From Hyposmocoma kahamanoa (lineage: Eukaryota; Arthropoda; Insecta; Lepidoptera; Cosmopterigidae), in the NCBI RefSeq assembly GCF_003589595.1, contig NW_020656077.1:1175443-1239442 (forward strand): a stretch of 64,000 nt of DNA, given 5' to 3'. Made by a program: the position numbers and the translations under genes. This document shows positions 28,990 to 41,649 of this stretch, one piece after another; the stretch's first letter is position 1; each line of letters begins with the position of its first letter. The notes below the pieces were generated by a model. It was not told the DNA's origin. It made no database searches and saw nothing but the letters and a program-made list of their open reading frames with translations.

Positions 28990-30500
28990 TACAGTTTAAC
29001 CTAATACGCACTATAGTGCCTACGATGAAGAATAATCAAATTGTGACGTTATCTCTGTCTCGTTCGAAAACTGTTTTGGACTCAGTACCCTCTGCTTAGC
29101 ACATACAATACTGCATGTGCACCTATCGCATGTCGTCGCGTCAGTGGTGAAGTGATACAATCGCGAAGTAATTTTTAAGACAAAACAATAAAATTTTCAA
29201 AAGTAACAAACGCAGCAGCTATATACCTACAATGCCATTTGCATCTATGTACGTATTTGATATGAATAACGATATATTAGTTTTATTTCGTATTTAACAT
29301 TATTATTTAAATTTATTTTATCAGATTTACAAAAATTCTACTTTTTCATTAAATGTTACTTTCCGTATAGTTCATGTAGACCTTAGAGGATGGAAAATGT
29401 AGACATAGACTGAGAATCTACTTACGATTCTGCCCTAACGTTTTACAAAGTTACGAAAATCATAAAAAATAAAATGTTTACTTTAAAAAAAAAGTTTTTA
29501 CTTTAAAATATTTTTACTTATTATACTTAAAAGTTACACAAGGTAGGTGCCTAGGGTGTTAACTTGACAGCTATTTAAACAACAAATTAATCAATCATTT
29601 TGCACTGATCAATGTTTATAAAGTCATTTTAAATCCGGAAAAATAGTTTCATTTCCTATTGTTTAAAGTTTTATTTAAAGTTAAATAGTGTTATAAGTAA
29701 GGCTGCTAATGTAATAGTATTATGTAATAAAATTAGTACACTGCCACTCAAATAACAAACCCCCTTACAGGGTATTATAACACATGTACATACTATGAAC
29801 TCAAAAATATTGTTAATACCTGTTATTATGTGACTATATTATAAACTATTTCAATTGAATTGAACTACGACGAGAAAACACGTGTTCCAGACAAATTCGG
29901 AAAAAACGTAAATGTAAATTATGCTCAACTTTCATATTTTTATATAATAAACCAATTATAAACCTGAAATGAAAATTGCATCTATTACTTAGCTATAAGT
30001 AACTTACATAAATAAACAACTAATTATTTTATCAGCAAAGCAGACAAAATCTCAAACCAAATTCTTTGTACCGAATTTGGCCCCTTTTATTTTGTGATAA
30101 TCTGTGATGTTCGGGTTCAAGAATCATTTTGTTATTCGAGACGGCTGCAAAGGAAATCAGCGTCGGTCCTCTGCAATTTTTCTCTTCACGTCCTTTGTGG
30201 TAGTGATAGTAAAGCGACGCGAAGAGAAAGTTTTCTTTGCGCCTCGCGTTACTGTTCTGTACATTTCTGAACTAACAAGGTTCGCAAATAGCATTTTATA
30301 TTTTCTCTTGTCGTATGTTTTTGTTGTCCATAATACGTTTCTTTTCTAAAGATGGTAATTTGTTTATGGAACAGACTTCGCGTAGACTTTGACAAGGAAG
30401 AAAAAACTATGTAGTGTTCTGATAAGCTTTTTTCTTCTTTTAATATACTTTGTTAAACTGTGACTAAGTATGCAGAGATCAGTGTTTAATAATCCACTTA
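28990..30500. other. DNA upstream of myosuppressin, no exon identified
   Basis: The initiator exon of myosuppressin should lie on the minus strand at coordinates above 28640, possibly here. I could not pick it out. The frame at 30104-30349 has no recognised features. Confidence 0.3.
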
Positions 30501-30511
30501 TACGTTCCGAC

Positions 30512-31200
30512 TAGGGATGCCGCAGACTTCTACATCCGATCCGCAACTGCGGATCGTCTGCATATTCTTAAACATCTACATCCGCATCCGCATCCGAGAT
30601 CCGCATAAATCAATACTGAGTTTTTGCGGATGCGGTTTTTTTGCAGGTCACGACAAGATAGTCGGAAAGGGGCCTTAGCCAATCAGGGATGCAGGCAACG
30701 ACCTGTTTGTTTTATAAACAAATAAATAATTATTGACTTAACTTACGTTACGCGCATGGCAGCTGGGAACAATTTTCAATTGTATTTTAATTGATTTTCG
30801 TCACAGCTTGTTAATTTTTGTAAGTTTAAGTATAAACGATGCTACCGATATAAGTGTCAATAAATGCAAATATTCCATCCAAGTCTTTTCTAATTGAAAT
30901 ATGTAAAACTTTTAATATTTGTTATAAATAGTAATACAAAGATAGAACACTTAGGAAAAATTCCTTCGATACAGCCAAATTCGAACAGGCAAATTATATC
31001 TTTTTTTAAATTAATAATAATGTAATAATTACCAGGCTTTATCGGCGAATGTGAATCAAGTTCTTTTTTCATAAAAAAAAAACCTATTTTTTTTCACACA
31101 TCCGCATATATATCCGCATCTGCAGATTTGAAGGTGGAAACATTTGCATCCTTGTCCGCATTTGCAAGTGTCGTCATAACCCACATCGGCAGCATTCCTA
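30512..31200. mobile_element. hAT-like element with ATCCGC subterminal repeats
   Basis: The ends TAGGGATGCCGC and (inverted) TAGGAATGCTGCC are matched, and the flanks GTTCCGAC / GTTCCAAT form an 8-bp target duplication with two differences. ATCCGCA-type hexamers recur within 110 bp of both ends (30535-30620 and 31100-31165). Short subterminal repeats and an 8-bp duplication are typical of hAT. There is no transposase frame. A piece of SINE-A (30925-30990) is nested in it. Confidence 0.7.
30925..30990 (-). repeat. SINE-A fragment nested in the hAT-like element
   Basis: AATACAAAGATAGAACACTT and TTCCTTCGATACAGCCAAAT resemble the 3' part and B-box area of family A on the minus strand. The head is missing. 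Confidence 0.55.
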
Positions 31201-31947
31201 GTTCCAATTCCAACGTAACAGGGAGCCTACTCTCGAAGCACGAAATTCGTAGTTACGGCCGTTTCCCCACTATGGAGATGACCTACGGAACTACTCTCGA
31301 AGTCTGTCAACGAAAAGGCGGGGCCGTTCGAAACTGTCAAACCGCGTTGTCATCATAGATATTGTTGTCATACATTCTTAGTTCTAGCACTATCGAAACT
31401 CAAGTCTGTAGGTCATGCACAGGGGGAAATCGGTCGTAACTACTGATTCCCTGCTTCGAGAATAAGGCCCCTGGACTGTACTCTAGATACTTTTGTGAAT
31501 CGACTCCTACAATAAAAGGAACCTAAACAACGACGCGATGTATTGGGGAGGTCACATAACGCAGATAAAAACCAATAAGTTTCATGTTACACACAATGTG
31601 CGAAGCATTCCAATATTCAGGGCTCACACGATTGTAAATGTTTCCCAAATACCGAGAATTGCCTTTTATTGTGATCGAATACTTGTAAGATTCAATAATA
31701 ATAATGTTAAGCGGTTAACATATCGCTCAGCATTATTATTATTCTAGAACTGCGGTAGAAATAGTAAGGGAACCTTACCTTCAAATTATAATTATGTTGA
31801 CTGTGTGCGTTATAATACCGGGTTATAACTTGAAAGTTAAAGTTAGGGGTCGGGGTATATGGTTATTTTAACGCTACCTGTTATTTCACTTTTGAAACCA
31901 ATAGCCATGATGTCAATAACATTAAAATGGCATAGGTCTTATCATTT

Positions 31948-32095
31948 TAAACTGCTTCTTTGGCCGAATGGTTACCATACTGGTCTGCCACGTTTAGATC
32001 CCGAGATCGAATCCCGGGCCGTAAGAAACATTTGTATGGCCTACATTTAATTCTGTCGTGAGTTCGTGAGAATGTAGAATTACTTTTGTTAGACT
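31948..32095 (+). repeat. tRNA-derived SINE (family B), copy 2
   Basis: ACTGCTTCTTTGGCCGAATG (A box), GAGATCGAATCCCGGGCC (B box), then AAACATTTGTATGGCCTACA. About 80 percent like 15985-16140. Confidence 0.75.
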
Positions 32096-32391
32096 CTTTT
32101 TGATACGCAAAGAAATTCGACACCCTTTTCGGATCACTTTTACCATCAGCCAGTACCATTGATGGTACAACTGATATGATTTGGCCCACTAGTATGTACC
32201 ATGATACAAAATAAATGTCCCGGTGTGAACGTTTATATCGGTTTTTGACACTATTATCATACCACAAAAAAAGATCCGTTTAGGTATGTATATTTATTAA
32301 CCCCGACGCAAAAATAGAGGAGTTAAAAGTTTGAAGCGTTTGCCTGTGTACCTGTCTGCTGCTCAAAAACTAAAGATCATCATCTCTTTTT

Positions 32392-32645
32392 AACCGACTT
32401 CAAAAAAAAGGAGGAGCTTCTCAATTCGACTCTATTTTTTTTTGTATGGATGTTACGCAATAACTCGGCATTTATGAACCGATTTTGATGATTCTTTTTT
32501 GTTAGAAAGAGGATACCTCAATATTGGTCCCATTTAAATTTGAAGAAAATATTCCACCTCTAGGGGCGGCAAACTAACTAACACTTCCCGGTACCCGATT
32601 TCAATAAAACTATCAAATAGATGGTGAGGTAGGTTTTTTTAGATT
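32392..32645 (+). repeat. AACCGACTT family repeat, copy 3
   Basis: It starts AACCGACTTCAAAAAAAAGG, has AAATTTGAAGAAAATATTCC in the middle, and ends near GGTAGGTTTTTTTAG. Confidence 0.7.
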
Positions 32646-33303
32646 ACGGATTGGGTTTTTTTTTAATTTTAGTAAAACATTCACCGAAAATATATGTGTA
32701 CGTATTTGCTATTTAATGTTACTAGTATACTGGGTAACTTTTCGCAACTAACTAGGAAAATATTTAATTATTTTATTTCAAACAAATCACACTAATTTCA
32801 CCTAGTCTCATACACGAGAATCTTCGTACTTTTAATAAATTTATATATAATAAATCGGAGTAATACATTGAACAAAAAGTAAACCAAAACCTTTTAAACC
32901 TTATATGCCAAATTACTTCTGCTGCGAATAGAAACCTCCTACGTGATATCCAAAGCAACTAACTGCTGATCCAATAGGGCCTTAACATCATTTTGCGTTT
33001 GATGCTTAACTGCGTCGTACTTAAAAATCGTATAGAAGGTAATCTGCCTAAATATACTAGTACAGCGCTTTCCATAACGGCCTAACTGATAAGGATAAGG
33101 CTTTATTGGATAACGCCTACAATAGAGACGAAAGCCGTCCGCAAACAAGTGGCGATCCTCTCAATCCCCGGGTAATCTGTTTGTACGCTACTATAAGTCG
33201 AGACTCAAACTTTTCCTCGCCCAAGCAGCTTTATGTTATTACTTAATTCTAGCTAATTTCTTCATTTCTTCCAACGACAACAAAGTCAGAATAAATTGTA
33301 GTA

Positions 33304-34449
33304 GGGGAGAGTTGGTTATTACCGCACGGCTGATAATTTCGCGCTTCTGTGTATCTCAATAACTACACGCTATTTAGAGTTTACAGTGCCCCAGTATCAT
33401 AACCTGACACATATTACTTCCCGCATGAACGCTATCACTTCATTCTGAGCGATCATTCGAAGATTACGCGTACTAAAAGTGTTTACACTTATTCAATATA
33501 ATTTTACGGGTGTATTCGGTAAGAGGTAAGCCACATAACATTTTTATTTTAAGTAATAGTGTTAACATATTTGAGAGGTTATATCTACAAAATTCTTACG
33601 GAAATATAGTTTGCTTTTTTATACTATTTTGTGGTTTGAAACCAAAGTGGCTGTGTTTGACAATGCCTTGCTTAGAGCACGGTATCATCAGATTTATGCA
33701 CGGAATTGTAAACTATAAAAAATTATTTGGCTAACATGTTGAATGTAAGTTGGAGTAGAAAAGAAAAAACGAAGCTAAAGAATAGTTTCGAACAGCTACG
33801 TAAACAGTGAGAAGGATAAGTTTGTGGAAAACGTGTACATACAAATATGTCGAAATAATAAAGATAAGCAAAAATTTTAAAAAGGAAAAAGAAAACTATC
33901 AAATATGGAAAGAAAATATCGACAATAAAGAATTATTTTTAAGACTAAAAACATAACCATCTTCAGTTTGGTAGCTCTTTGAATGAAACATCTTCACTTT
34001 CATTCAAAGAGCTACCAAGTCTACCAGTTCTTTAAAAAATAAGTACATGGAAGGCAAATGTTATTCACCTATATACAACTTTTATTTATTGTTGAAATTT
34101 TAATACTCGATTATCTTGATGTAAAAGATAAAATTCTAGACTCTTATTAATACACACGAGTCTATGCTTACTTAAAAATTTGTTTTTGTATTTATATCAT
34201 ATAAATTTATTATGGCACGGTTTTATCAGACCTAAACACGATGTTATCAGACCAGTTTGATAATATTGCGTTATCCCATTTTTCGAAAATTTTGCAACAA
34301 CTGCCTTTTGCATTTCTTTATGAAGATTATGCTATGCGTGTACCCAATAAATTACCTACTTACGACTATAAATTTTGTTTTTACAAATCAAGCCTGAGCT
34401 TAATTATAGGCCTTATTGCTTAGGGGTTCGGTATTACCCAACTCTCCCC
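33304..34449. mobile_element. 1,146-bp TA-flanked inverted-repeat element (GGGGAGAG type)
   Basis: The left end GGGGAGAGTTGGTTATTACC and the right end inverted GGGGAGAGTTGGGTAATACC match with two differences in 21 bases, flanked by TA at 33302-33303 and 34450-34451. The internal frames (33510-33734, 34241-34423) are short and unrecognised. A perfect hairpin lies at 33968-34018. It has the same layout as 17211-18301 and 42602-43499. Confidence 0.8.
33968..34018. repeat. perfect 21-bp hairpin, 9-nt loop
   Basis: TTGGTAGCTCTTTGAATGAA(A), loop CATCTTCAC, then the exact complement. It lies inside the 33304-34449 element. Confidence 0.8.
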
Positions 34450-34454
34450 TACTT

Positions 34455-35510
34455 ACATACGTAGCCTATGTTCATGTATTTTACTGGGTTTTTGTTTTGG
34501 GTTTGATTACTATTAGTCTTCCAAAATTATCCTTCCATGGAATCCAACAAAGGACAAATTTACTCAGTAGTTATTGTATTTATAAACTGGTTTAGAATGA
34601 ATAGAAAATGCACATTTAAAGTTTCTTGACATTTAAGTACACAATGGATATTCACGAGTTCAACTATTCAGCATTCCATTTGACTTGAGCTAAAGCTACA
34701 AGTGTTCCTGAATTGAAAATTAATGGATGGATAGAGTGAATAATGTGTAATTTTAATATAACTTGAACAAAAAGACAAACGTCTGGTGAACAATTTTGTA
34801 ATGACAATTTTAATCAGTTTAATATATTTTATTGACACTGCAGTGCTGTTTTTATATATTTTAGCACGAGCCTAAATAGTGTTTAAAAAAGTGTAACCGA
34901 GATTTTCAGACAAATCGATTAACTACGAAAGATCGGCGAAATTTCTAGCGCTCAGTATATCTACCTACTTATTTACTTCAGACGTTGTTATTCCCTCATC
35001 GGCATAGATATTTTCATAGCCTTAGCTCATATAACGCAATATTCGCATTCATTAAGAAAAATGAAGTCTGCAATATGCAGCACGCGAACCGAAGCGTAAT
35101 ATCTGTAGACATCAACTGTAAATGTTCTTTGCGGTGATCGCTTCTGGAATTTGAGCTTTATTTGATTATAAAAACAGATTTCTTTTTAATAGATTGTTTA
35201 GAATTATTTAGAAGATAAGTAGAGGGATATTTTTTGTTTCATGTGGACTTTGCTACGCGACCTTACCTGATGTGTACTATCTTCTCTTTTCTAACTCAAA
35301 ATCGTTCGGTCAATGATTCGTCTAACGTAATTATTTGCTGGTCCTATGAACGGACATTGAACGTAGTCCATGTATTTTCATGATATATTGTAGTCTTTTT
35401 TTTAGTTCATTTGTATCCGCGGTTCGCTGTTTGACTTATATTCATACTACTTGGCTTTAGGTGCGATTTGTACGCAAGCTTATTAGACATAGGTTGAAAC
35501 AAAATTACAA
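34455..35510. other. AT-rich DNA, nothing recognised
   Basis: No open frame with family motifs, no tRNA-like boxes and no inverted ends were found by reading. Confidence 0.4.
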
Positions 35511-35514
35511 CTTT

Positions 35515-35745
35515 CTTTTTTTTTCTTAAAAAGTACTCAAATGTTTGTGGAGCCTCTGTGCAAAGTTTTGGGGGTTACTTCAGCAGCAGTCCCATTCAAA
35601 TTTGAAGAAAATATTTTAACTGTAATGGTGACAAATTAGAGTAAGAATCCGATTTATTGGATTCATCCACGTTCCGCTAACCGATTTCATTAAAACTTCG
35701 CATAAATGTAATTCCACAAACATTTGAGGTCGGTTTTTTTTAATA
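35515..35745 (+). repeat. AACCGACTT family repeat, 5'-degraded copy
   Basis: The CATTCAAATTTGAAGAAAAT core and the 3' end CATTTGAGGTCGGTTTTTTT are clear. The 5' end has decayed. Confidence 0.65.
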
Positions 35746-36393
35746 AAATAGTTATAAGTATTATAAATTGCAAACACTACTAGTATAACTACTTAACAGT
35801 ATCATTATTTTAAATAAATTGTACATATATCGCATACCTCTTTACGTCTCTGTGGTTGCTTATATCGGCTATATGCCGTACAATAATTAGGAGTATTGTT
35901 TACAATATTATCTTCATACCTATAGGAGCATCGGGTTTTTAAGTTCCCTGTAGGCGTAGAATAACGAGCTATTATTTTGAAATTAGGTTCAGGTTTACAA
36001 ATTATCGTTTCCGACAACAATATTATATTTTACAGAAAATCCACGAAATATTACTCCGGTTTTATGGTGCCACAAAAATTCATAGTGTAAGCTCAAGTTT
36101 CCACAAATGTACGAGAGTAGGTCGGCCGAAAGCGTGTCGAAAACATTACAAAGGTTATTCAGACTGTAATCCGAATAAACGAAAAGCGCTCTGTGTCGGC
36201 GGAATAATGAATTCTACACAGAATCTGGAACGCCGTACGGAGATCTTTTGTACTTTGCTTTTTACTTACTATCATTGTTTTTAACAATGAATATTGCTTA
36301 GCTAATGGTTTGGTATTATTATTTTAACATAAATTTCAAACGTAAACGCGCTTTTGAAAACATCCTCAAGTCATACGCGCCCCACGGCTAGGC

Positions 36394-36481
36394 TCAGGGC
36401 CTAAGAACAATATCAGAGTCCACATCCAATGAGTCCAACGTGGGATGTTGATTTACAAACTCAGTTAACTGTTTATTGACC
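36394..36481 (-). CDS. candidate terminal exon, unidentified gene
   Basis: On the minus strand, GACCTAAC (branch-like) precedes AATTTTTAG, then 28 codons run to a stop: VNKQLTEFVNQHPTLDSLDV then DSDIVLRP. The composition looks like protein rather than translated repeat. I do not recognise it. The 36988-37042 candidate does not join it directly in phase. Confidence 0.25.
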
Positions 36482-36987
36482 CTAAAAATTGTTAGGTCAG
36501 AACGCCACCAAGTAAACAAAAATATAAAAGATCTAAAACCGTATATTCTGGTGTGTTTACATAGACAATCATAAGCAAACACAATTTGTTTTTACACGAG
36601 AACATAACACCTCTTTCAAATTCAAATATGTGACAAATAATCTATTGGCCAACTCTAACTTTAGTGATATGCACAGTGCACTATTTCCACAAAAATAACC
36701 TAATTAATAATCACTATAAATAGATTCACTTACTTGATAACAGTCATAAATACTTCCTTTGATCACTTCTATTTATTTATCCAAATTCCTTCATTTATTT
36801 TAAACATAATACCTACTAAGTTATAAACGAATCGCTTTGAAAAGTAAGAATATGAAACAATCTTTATACTTTAAAGTACTGACGTGATTTGTTTCAAATA
36901 ATGATTTAAAATTTTAAACTGTGTTAATTGCTATCGAGAATATTGAATGAATACGTGTCGACGCTCCCGCATCCCGCGGGCACTTAC

Positions 36988-37042
36988 CAGGAGTTGGGCC
37001 ATAGACCGCATTAATTTATCTCGACACTTTGTGGCGCCAGCC
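36988..37042 (-). CDS. candidate internal exon, unidentified gene
   Basis: Minus strand: acceptor CTGTATAG, then one base and 18 codons (AGATKCRDKLMRSMAQLL), then a consensus donor CTG|GTAAGT. The donor is the strongest part. Its phase does not fit the exon at 36394-36481, so another exon or no gene at all is possible. Confidence 0.2.
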
Positions 37043-37204
37043 CTATACAGATGTATTAAGGTATGTACATACCTAAGTCTTACTCACTCATACTTGGCTA
37101 CTAAGCATAAAGTACAAACTTGAGGTGATTTTTAAAACAATTAAATTGGTCAGTAAACGATCTGCAAAGCTGTTTGTAGCAGGTGCAAAAATAAGGTGCC
37201 GGCC

Positions 37205-37495
37205 GGAAAAAAAATCACCGTTTTTTATGACGCGAAGTGACAACGCGACGTCCAAGTACGAAGAAGTCATGTGCATCACCGCGACACACCTGTCCATCAG
37301 TTGCAGTGCCACTCAGGACTTTAATTCGGTTTAAGGGACACTGCCACTGCGCTCGTCACGATGAGGCATAGGTTTTCGATTCCCATATGCCTGTAATTTC
37401 ACCAACATTACCTTTCAAAACCGGAATACAGTAATAACTGCTTGGCGGTAAAAAGGTGGCAGTACTTTCCGGGACGAACTCTTCCACTTTACTAC
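37205..37495 (-). repeat. repeat family R, copy 3
   Basis: The inverted copy runs from TTTTTTATGACGCGAAGTGA to TTTCCGGGACGAACTCTTCC, including GACACTGCCACTGCGCTCGT. Confidence 0.7.
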
Positions 37496-37499
37496 TGTA

Positions 37500-38830
37500 G
37501 TTATTTAAAAGAAAAGTTTTGTAAGTTTTAGTAAAAATAGAACTAAGTATTTTGTTTTGATTTTTCGTCTTTGGTTTTTAATCATTCTGAGCTAAATATG
37601 GCAATTTCCAATCACAAATTAAATAAAGTGTACTTTGAAATATTTCAACTGAGAATTACATTTATAATAAAATCGAACATCAACAAGGAACATAATTATG
37701 AATTTGGTAAAACATAAAAATTTTCTTCTCATTAAATGCAAGCGGCCAATCAAAATTTCTTTTATATAAATTCAAAACTGTTTTTGCTAAAGTCGTTTGT
37801 ATCATGAATACTATCTTTAGTTATTTTTATACTTTTTATTATTATTTATTTATAAACATAACAGAATTTACATATAATTAATTAATTATAATTATATATA
37901 AATTCCGTACAATTGTACGGTGTCACGTTATCCAATTTTAGTTTTATCGTACACTGCGACTCGTCATATAGTAGCGTGTTATTTTACAACTTGTATATTT
38001 TAGTTTGTATTCCTGTTTAAAACAAACATTGCGTTGCGGACGTATGCGAAATCCTGTTTTGCCTTATACGAAACAGAACTCTTTGATCTTTGGGATATTT
38101 CGAAATAAATCCTCTTCGATTTCTGGAAGTAAACAGGCTAAGTGAACAGTCCTGACTAAAAGCGAAAGTGGCTTAATAGAATTATTTAAATCATTATAAT
38201 GCGTCGGTCTATCTTCCCGTGGCTAGATTTTTCTTCCACGAAATTTATTTTCCATGAAAATTTATAAAGATTTTGCAGTTGATTCAGAACACTGACTTTA
38301 TTCCTCTCGATTCTAATTCGTTTGTTTTTTTTTTGTATTAAATTAGTATACTTTTTTAAAGTCGTATTCTATCTATGCTAAACCGAACTTTGACTTCGAC
38401 TAAGCAAAGATGGCAAGTTCAGCCAATTTTTCGTATTTTTAAATCTAACTTTCAATCGCAAGTGTCGGGGGCAGTCGATGTAACGATAAAAGTAGCAATG
38501 ACATTCTGATCTTTTTCCAGCAAAAGGTAACGATTGCTTGAAGGTTTAATTAATATAACGGTGAAAAAACAAAAACGCGATTGGTGAAACTTTTCTAAGA
38601 GGATTTATTTCGCGCTTGCACAATTCCCAATTATATTTTTGTAATGGCACGTTTGTTTACATTTTCGATCGCAAATTCTACCGTGTCGAGGATTTGGACG
38701 TGTATTTGTCGACAAATTAATGTAGGGGATTTCTATAGAGTTATGTTTGTTTCCTTAATGTAAGCTCAGCATTTGGAATCATAATGTTCTGTATTCAGAA
38801 GTAAGCTACAAGTAACAACTATGTTCCATT
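37500..38830. other. AT-rich DNA, nothing recognised
   Basis: Runs of A and T without frames longer than chance or any repeat ends that I could pair. Confidence 0.4.
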
Positions 38831-38837
38831 TCGACAT

Positions 38838-39120
38838 TTTTTTTATGATATTAAATGACAGGATGAAAAAGTCGTGCGTCCATGTTAAGCGACACGCTTG
38901 TCCGTAGCAGTGCACTCAGAGCTTTAAATCGCAAAGATCAGAGGGGCACTGCCACTGCGCCTGTCACCCTGAGACATAAGTTGATAAGTCCCTGCCTGTA
39001 ATTTCACCAGCACCCTTACCTTTCAAAATCGAGTAATACTCATATTATTGCTTGGCGGCAGAAATAGATAAGGTGTCAGTGCTTCTCTGGACGAAATATT
39101 TCTTAAGGAGCTCCGCTACT
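38838..39120 (-). repeat. repeat family R, copy 4
   Basis: Inverted copy from TTTTTTTATGATATTAAATG to CTGGACGAAATATTTCTTAA, with GGGCACTGCCACTGCGCCTG. Confidence 0.75.
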
Positions 39121-39124
39121 ACAA

Positions 39125-40360
39125 TGTCATGTCAACAAACGCACTGAGCTCCCTAACTGGGCGCGCGGCGATAACTTCTTGCAATCCTATAATACATCGA
39201 CTTCGCATAAGTCCATCTGGTAGCAGCTTTAGTTTGTCCAATTTTAATTGAATGTAATAACGCACATAAAATATAAGATCGTATTCCGGTCTCCTGAACA
39301 AACCGATGTCACGGCTTTCACAATTCATTTGCAATTCACGGATTCGGCTATTTTTAGTGTTGAATGAATCGTAGATCAAAACGAACACGTTCATCTAATG
39401 CTATAATACCACTCCTTACTTGTGTAAATAGTCTAAGTTTACTAATGGTATTCCAAAGTCATCTTACGCCATTTACAATTCAATAAACCACTATTAATAC
39501 AACGAAACCCTTCGCAGCCGAATGTAAAACGAACTAAATTCACTACATAATTGGAACTAAATCTCGTGTCTGTCACCGAGAAGGTTTATTAGTTTCCCGG
39601 CGTGTGCGCCTGCCGTGGGATATTGTAGAAATACATTCTCATTTGTGTCTATTTACACCTTGCTTTAGCGGACACTTGTCTGGATTAAGTGTTTATTGTT
39701 TATCGCTTTCTTTCTCTTCGCTTTATTACATTCAGGAGTTCTACTTTTGCAGGAAAACTGTGAACGAAGTCAGTAAATTTATTGCGAAAGACATGTGTAA
39801 TCCCTTTGGTATTTCTACTTGTAGCACGAAAGAGTGGAACTAGTAATAAGTTTTATTGTGTGAGTTTTATATTAGTGTCTGGGAATAGTGTTTTGTGTTT
39901 TCGCATATTCGTTTGTTTCATGAAGCGAGAGGTGGCAACGACTTGCACCTATCTATGTAGTTAATACTAGATTAGGAAAGTTAAAAGTGTTTTCAAGATC
40001 GCTGTTACTGGCGTTACAGTTCTAAATTGCGTCGGGCTATTGGCTTGGCACGCTAAACACGGTCTCGCACACTATTTGTTACAATCAATTGGACAGGTAT
40101 TTTATTTATTTGACACCCTATTCTGTTTACAACTCTTCTGGGAACATTCAGCAAATAGCTATACACTTTTATCGTCCATAGATTATAAGATAGGGTGGAT
40201 TTGGTATTCTTGGTTTGGCTTTTAATTCTCTGATATACATAACATTTATAGATATATTAGTACCAATCAAAAAACTTTTCGTTCTGTGTACCTATAGAAC
40301 AGTTCTGATTTTCTGAGAGGCTATATTATATATATTATATATATATTAAAATGAGAAAAG
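39125..40360. other. no supported gene
   Basis: A minus-strand frame at 39119-39394 (with DKLKLLPDGLMRSRCIIGLQ) and plus-strand frames at 39604-40225 were read, but show no motif or splice context that I can defend. Confidence 0.35.
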
Positions 40361-40366
40361 TTCGAT

Positions 40367-40580
40367 CATCATCATCCAGCGCCGTACCCTGGGGCATCGT
40401 GCCCAGAAGGCTGGCAACATTCATCCTTTTAATTGCTAAACTTATTCTTTGGCGGAAATAACTGCCAGGCTTGTGGTCACAGGGGGCTTCTACGAGGCGA
40501 TCCTACAACTCGTTCGCTAGAAGTTTCGCTTGTGATCCAGGGACCCAGGGTCTCAACCGCAAAAGGTACAAAGCTGTAAC
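40367..40580 (-). repeat. LINE 3'-end-like repeat with (ATC)n tail
   Basis: It starts ATCATCATCATCCAGCGCCG and continues TGGGGCATCGTGCCCAGAAG. Related pieces are 56978-57090 (-) and 58805-58865 (+). The triplet tail suggests a non-LTR retrotransposon end. Confidence 0.5.
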
Positions 40581-41064
40581 ACTCTAGAATTCTAATTGTG
40601 AAATAAAGGAATATATCATACAATTCAACTTTAAATAGATTTTTCGTTTTAGTTCTCCTGATTACTTGGTCTTAACAATGCGGGTTAAGACATGATTCTC
40701 TCAAACACACAAATTGTTAAGACCGTACTTCTTTCTACTTTGCTTCTTAAACAAACCTAGATTTGGGTTAACAAATACACATGCCTCATTAATGTAGAGC
40801 GATGGTAAAATTAAGTCCTAGGATGCTTCCCTGCAGTATTGACCTACGAAACCACTTAACATAGTTGTTATATTTAATTTTGATACTTTTTCGCAATATA
40901 TGTGTCACTTTCCGCAATAATAAATTTCGATAAATATTAACTACAATGAGATTATATATGACGACATGCGACATTCAAAAATGATATTATAACAATTTTT
41001 TTTTCTAAAAGGATATAATTATTTAATTGTACAAACATATTATTAAATTAATAATATAATTAAA

Positions 41065-41100
41065 CGTATTCTTAATTGATTTCATACAATTAAGAATACG
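41065..41100. repeat. 14-bp-stem hairpin
   Basis: CGTATTCTTAATTG / CAATTAAGAATACG, perfectly paired, with an 8-nt loop. Confidence 0.6.
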
Positions 41101-41359
41101 AATCGAGGTTGCTGGTGTGGTGTATGTGTTGATGTCTAGTACGTTGATAAATATTACACCGAGTGCGTGTTTGTTAATAATAATGGTTCTTTTTTAATTT
41201 CAGTTTTAGTTACTTACCATTAGGTAAGAATATACGAGACTGAAATGATCTAAATACAATCAATTACTAAAAAGTTCTACTTTCTTCTCAATTAATATTT
41301 CTTGTTTCACTGTCTATAACTTAATTTTTTATTGAATTGATATTTAATTATTTTTCATG

Positions 41360-41575
41360 TGAAATTACTCCACTAGTTTGTTATAATTATTAATACAAAG
41401 ATCGAACACTCAGAAAAAAATCCTTCGATCCGGCCGGATTTAATGCCTGACGCTATATCAACTAAGCCACGGAATGAACCAGTGGACCTCACGAATTTTT
41501 CTATGTGCTTGCGTCCTATCTTAGTATTTGTTTTTTCAACGTTTTAGTCGTGGCGCCATCTATGAAAAATCTACG
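41360..41575 (-). repeat. tRNA-derived SINE (family A), copy with B-box deletion
   Basis: The body GTGAAATTACTCCACTAGTT is conserved. ATCCGGCCGGATTTAATGCC shows that the GGTTCGAA B box has been deleted. The leader to AAAATCTACG is kept. Confidence 0.75.
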
Positions 41576-41649
41576 ATATCTATAACTTGTCTCAGGTATG
41601 AACCGTCATTACTTTAATAGTTTTTAGTTATTTCATAGTCTTTACTTCA

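Noticed and set aside
40320..40350. (TA)n palindrome as a regulatory site
   Set aside because: Simple AT microsatellite; symmetry is expected from composition.
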